Of a DNA stretch of 7,617 nt, positions 5,365-7,617 are shown piece by piece. Position numbers and translations under genes: made by a program. The notes beneath the pieces were generated by a model. It ran no database searches, had not been told where the DNA came from, and saw nothing but the letters and a program-made list of their open reading frames with translations. Source of the DNA: Planctomycetota bacterium (GTDB taxonomy: Bacteria; Planctomycetota; Phycisphaerae; FEN-1346; JAACEH01); assembly GCA_016935955.1 (NCBI GenBank), contig JAFGPY010000288.1, positions 1-7,617 on the forward strand, read 5' to 3'. Numbering within the stretch: the stretch's first letter is position 1; every line of letters starts with the position of its first letter.

Positions 5365-5565
5365 GTGGCTGCCAACTGCCAGACGTGCGGATGTCGCATG
5401 AGCAACCCCAGGAATCGTTACTGCGGAAAGTGCTCCAGGTGGGTCCGTGCCGAGATGCGTCGCTCCGGCTACCTGCAGTCTACCCACGTGCCGCAGTACT
5501 TCAACGATGAGCGTGGGCGCAAGGGCATGCGAGACCCGCGTGTTCTCGGAGGAGTGCCATACTGA
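5365..5565 (+). CDS. Small zinc-ribbon protein (GTG start)
   Basis: A 66-residue protein with two CxxC pairs, Cys5/Cys8 and Cys20/Cys23, separated by 11 residues, plus an extra Cys10. This is a zinc-ribbon arrangement. The rest is basic (WVRAEMRRSGY, then DERGRKGMRDPR), suggesting nucleic acid binding. No family is recognised. The start is GTG at 5365 because an ideal TAGGAGG (5351-5357) sits 7 nt upstream. An open frame runs upstream, but that part overlaps DUF669 and the ATPase and is Arg/Gly-rich out-of-frame sequence. The stop overlaps the RusA start as TGATG. Position between DUF669 and RusA suggests an accessory role in recombination or early regulation, from context only. Confidence 0.75.
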   Translation: MAANCQTCGCRMSNPRNRYCGKCSRWVRAEMRRSGYLQSTHVPQYFNDERGRKGMRDPRVLGGVPY

Positions 5566-5972
5566 TGATCCTCAACCTTCCTTACCCTCCGAGCATCAAC
5601 CACTACTGGCGTCGCGTGGGTCCGCGCACGCTGATCAGCCGGGAGGGCCGGACGTTCCGCACGAACGTCTGTGCCCTCCTGGGCGGCGGCGGGCCTCGCA
5701 AGCCGCCCGCCGGCGGACGCATCGCCCTGTGCATGGATGCCTTCCCACCGGATCGCCGCCGCCGCGACCTGGACAACATCCAGAAGCCCGTCCTCGATGC
5801 GCTCGAGCACGCCGGGGTGTACGAAGACGACAGCCTGATCGACCTGCTGATCACGCGCCGGCGGATTGCTCTCGCGCCCAGCGGCAAGCTGGCCGTGACC
5901 GTTCACCGGCTGCCCCTGCGTGCCTGCCCGCTCTGCGGCCGCCCGCTTGGTGATGGAGAAGAGCTGGCATGA
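5565..5972 (+). CDS. rusA: RusA-like Holliday junction resolvase
   Basis: A 135-residue endonuclease of the RusA family, which cuts four-way DNA junctions symmetrically as a dimer. The N-terminal YPPSINHYWR (7-16) is the family signature. RRRRDLDNIQKPVLDAL (64-80) followed by EDDSLI carries the active site. Asp68, Asp70, Lys74 and Asp89 have the same spacing as Asp70, Asp72, Lys76 and Asp91 of E. coli RusA. The protein is slightly longer than usual and ends with a Cys pair, CPLCGRPL (121-128), possibly half of a metal site. ATG 5565 overlaps the upstream stop as TGATG, and GGAGGAG lies 10 nt before it. The stop overlaps the helicase start as ATGA. In the operon it would resolve junctions made by the nuclease and annealase. 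Confidence 0.93.
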   Translation: MILNLPYPPSINHYWRRVGPRTLISREGRTFRTNVCALLGGGGPRKPPAGGRIALCMDAFPPDRRRRDLDNIQKPVLDALEHAGVYEDDSLIDLLITRRRIALAPSGKLAVTVHRLPLRACPLCGRPLGDGEELA

Positions 5973-7617
5973 GCGTGGCGACGGACACCAGCACGATCTC
6001 GCTGCGCCCGTACCAGGCCGAAGCGGTTGCCGCCGTCTATGACCACCTGCGCCGTCGGGATGATCACCCCTGCGTGGTCATCCCGACGGCCGGGGGCAAG
6101 ACGCCGGTGATGGCCAGCATCTGCCGCGACGCCGTCACGCAGTGGAACGGCCGCGTGCTGATCCTGGCCCATGTGAAAGAGCTGCTCGAGCAGGCGGTCG
6201 AGAAACTCCACGCGATGGCCCCGGACCTGTGGATGCGGATCGGGGTCTACTCGGCCGGCCTCAAGAGCCGCGACATTGAGCACCCGATCATCGTGGCGGG
6301 TATCCAGTCGGTCTACAAGCGTGCGGCCGAGCTCGACGCCTTTGATCTGATCCTTCTGGATGAGGCGCATATGCTGCCGCCCGACGGCGAGGGCATGTAC
6401 CGGACGTTCCTGGCCGACGCGCAGACCGTCAACCCGCGGGTGCGGCTGATTGGGCTGACGGCCACGCCGTACCGCATGACCACCGGCATGATCTGCGGGC
6501 CGGAGAACCTGCTCAACCACGTGTGCTACGAGGTCGGTGTCCGCGAGCTGATCGTCCAGGGTTACCTCTGCCCGCTGAAGACCAAGGCGGGCCGGCGCAA
6601 GGTGGACACGTCTGGCCTGCACCTTCGTGGCGGTGAGTATATCGCCGGCGAGGTCGAGGCCCTGATGGATGACGACTCGCTGGTGCGATCGGCGTGCCGG
6701 GAGATCGTCGACCACACGCAGGACCGACACAGCGTGCTGATCTTCGCCGCCGGCTTGCAGCATGCCCTGCACGTCCAGCGCGTGCTCGGCGAGATCGGCC
6801 ACGAGTGTGGGTTCGTCTGCGGCGAGACGCTGCCCTTCGAGCGAGCCGAGACGTTGCGGCGGTTCCGCGACGGGCAGCTCAAGTACCTGGTCAACGTCAA
6901 TGTGCTGACCACGGGCTTCGACGCGCCGAACATCGACTGCGTGGCGCTGCTGCGGCCGACGAACTCGCCCGGCCTCTACTACCAGATGGTCGGTCGGGGC
7001 TTCCGGCTGCACCCGTCCAAGGAGAACTGCCTGGTCCTGGACTTCGGCGGCAACATCCTCCGCCACGGGCCGGTTGATGCGCTGCAGGTCAAGCAGCCCG
7101 GCACAGGCGATGGTGAAGCGCCCGCCAAGGAGTGCCCGCAGTGTCAGGCGGTGATCCACGCCGCCTACGCCGTCTGCCCCGAGTGCGGATACGAGTTCCC
7201 GGCCCGCGAGCGGGAGAAGCACGAGCGTGAGGCCACGACAGCGGGCGTGCTCTCCGGCGAGGTCACGGAGATCGAGTATCCCGTCAGCGAAGTCTACTAC
7301 GGCGTCCACGTCAAGCGGGACGCCCCGGAGGGCCATCCGCCCACGATGCGCGTCGATTACCGGGTCGGCTTCAACGACCACCGCAGCGAGTGGGTCTGCT
7401 TCGAGCACACCGGCTACGCCCGGGGCAAGGCGGAGGCCTGGTGGAAGCTACGGTCGCACGAGCCGGTCCCCGGCACCGTCGAGCAGGCCGTGCAGATCTG
7501 CGAGGCTGGCGGCATCGCGCCCACGCTGGCGATCACCGTCCGCACGGTCACGGGCGAGAAGTACGACCGCATCGTCAACCACCAGATCGGGCCGATTCCG
7601 CCGAGGCTGGACGGCGG
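5969..7617 (+). CDS. SF2 DEAD/DEAH-type helicase (3' end outside window)
   Basis: The frame is open from ATG 5969 to the window end (549 complete codons), so the C-terminus is missing. Helicase motifs in order are: LRPYQAEAV (12-20), Q-motif-like; Walker A PTAGGKT (39-45) with Lys44; LILAHVKELLEQ (64-75), motif Ia; DEAH (131-134); TATPYRM (164-170), motif III; VNVLTTGFDAPNID (308-321), motif V; and QMVGRGFR (339-346), motif VI. A zinc finger follows (Cys389/Cys392, Cys403/Cys406). After it comes a C-terminal domain with EWVCFEHTGYA and AEAWWKLRS of unassigned role. The family unwinds or remodels DNA using ATP; phage relatives sit in replication modules. The ATG overlaps the RusA stop as ATGA. 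Whether a primase or polymerase domain follows cannot be seen. Confidence 0.92.
   Translation, partial: MSVATDTSTISLRPYQAEAVAAVYDHLRRRDDHPCVVIPTAGGKTPVMASICRDAVTQWNGRVLILAHVKELLEQAVEKLHAMAPDLWMRIGVYSAGLKSRDIEHPIIVAGIQSVYKRAAELDAFDLILLDEAHMLPPDGEGMYRTFLADAQTVNPRVRLIGLTATPYRMTTGMICGPENLLNHVCYEVGVRELIVQGYLCPLKTKAGRRKVDTSGLHLRGGEYIAGEVEALMDDDSLVRSACREIVDHTQDRHSVLIFAAGLQHALHVQRVLGEIGHECGFVCGETLPFERAETLRRFRDGQLKYLVNVNVLTTGFDAPNIDCVALLRPTNSPGLYYQMVGRGFRLHPSKENCLVLDFGGNILRHGPVDALQVKQPGTGDGEAPAKECPQCQAVIHAAYAVCPECGYEFPAREREKHEREATTAGVLSGEVTEIEYPVSEVYYGVHVKRDAPEGHPPTMRVDYRVGFNDHRSEWVCFEHTGYARGKAEAWWKLRSHEPVPGTVEQAVQICEAGGIAPTLAITVRTVTGEKYDRIVNHQIGPIPPRLDG
6051..6090. repeat. 13-bp inverted repeat inside the helicase gene
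   Basis: GCCGTCGGGATGA (6051-6063) is matched exactly by TCATCCCGACGGC (6078-6090), with 14 nt between. It lies about 80 nt after the helicase start and ends at the Walker A codons. A perfect 13-bp stem in coding sequence would form a strong mRNA hairpin. It may slow ribosomes or act as a protein site, or be a chance result of GC-rich codons. Confidence 0.5.

Noticed and set aside
5903..7408. 501-codon - strand open frame opposite the helicase
   Set aside because: The + strand carries all SF2 helicase motifs. The antisense product is Val/Arg/His/Asp-rich without motifs.
1..7617. CRISPR array or insertion sequence
   Set aside because: No regularly spaced repeats and no transposase frame or terminal inverted repeats were seen.
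2600..7617. Second copy of the tRNA-Pro 3' end as the distal attachment site
   Set aside because: The only T-arm-like sequences to the right (3597-3613 and 3715-3731) differ from the tRNA-Pro sequence. The other attachment site is probably beyond the window.

Overview
The window is the left end of an integrated, phage-derived element in a high-GC bacterium. A tRNA-Pro gene without an encoded CCA lies at the left edge. A large serine recombinase points at it and overlaps its 3' end. To the right is a rightward set of phage-type recombination and replication genes. High GC, good Shine-Dalgarno sites and ATGA/TGATG gene junctions indicate a bacterium. Planctomycetota would fit, but that is a weak guess; nothing here fixes the phylum. 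The right end of the element is not in the window.

Layout. (1) 12-86: tRNA-Pro(GGG), followed by a perfect 11-bp hairpin at 102-129. (2) 68-2351, leftward operon: a sigma-70/HTH-like protein, a 96-residue protein of unknown function and a 499-residue serine recombinase, all linked by ATGA overlaps. This is the integration module, with its probable regulator transcribed first. (3) 2352-2637: non-coding divergent control region, rich in palindromes between 2471 and 2555. (4) 2638-3462: RecE/exonuclease VIII-like PD-(D/E)XK nuclease. (5) 3463-3800: non-coding but highly structured. It holds a 13-bp inverted repeat enclosing a hairpin, then two tandem tRNA-like structures 5 nt apart. One has a CAT anticodon arm but almost no D arm; the other has perfect acceptor, D and T arms but about 60 nt where an anticodon arm and variable loop should be. 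A 16-bp palindrome follows. (6) 3801-7617, one tightly coupled rightward operon: winged-helix protein, Sak4-like AAA/RecA-fold ATPase, DUF669 protein, small zinc-ribbon protein, RusA-like Holliday junction resolvase, and an SF2 helicase cut by the window end.

How it works together (inference from families). The nuclease would resect DNA ends, the Sak4-like ATPase and DUF669 protein would handle single strands and annealing, RusA would resolve junctions, and the helicase would remodel or unwind DNA. This is a recognisable phage early module. The less familiar parts are the structured RNA block inside it and the fusion of the recombinase 3' end to a tRNA gene.
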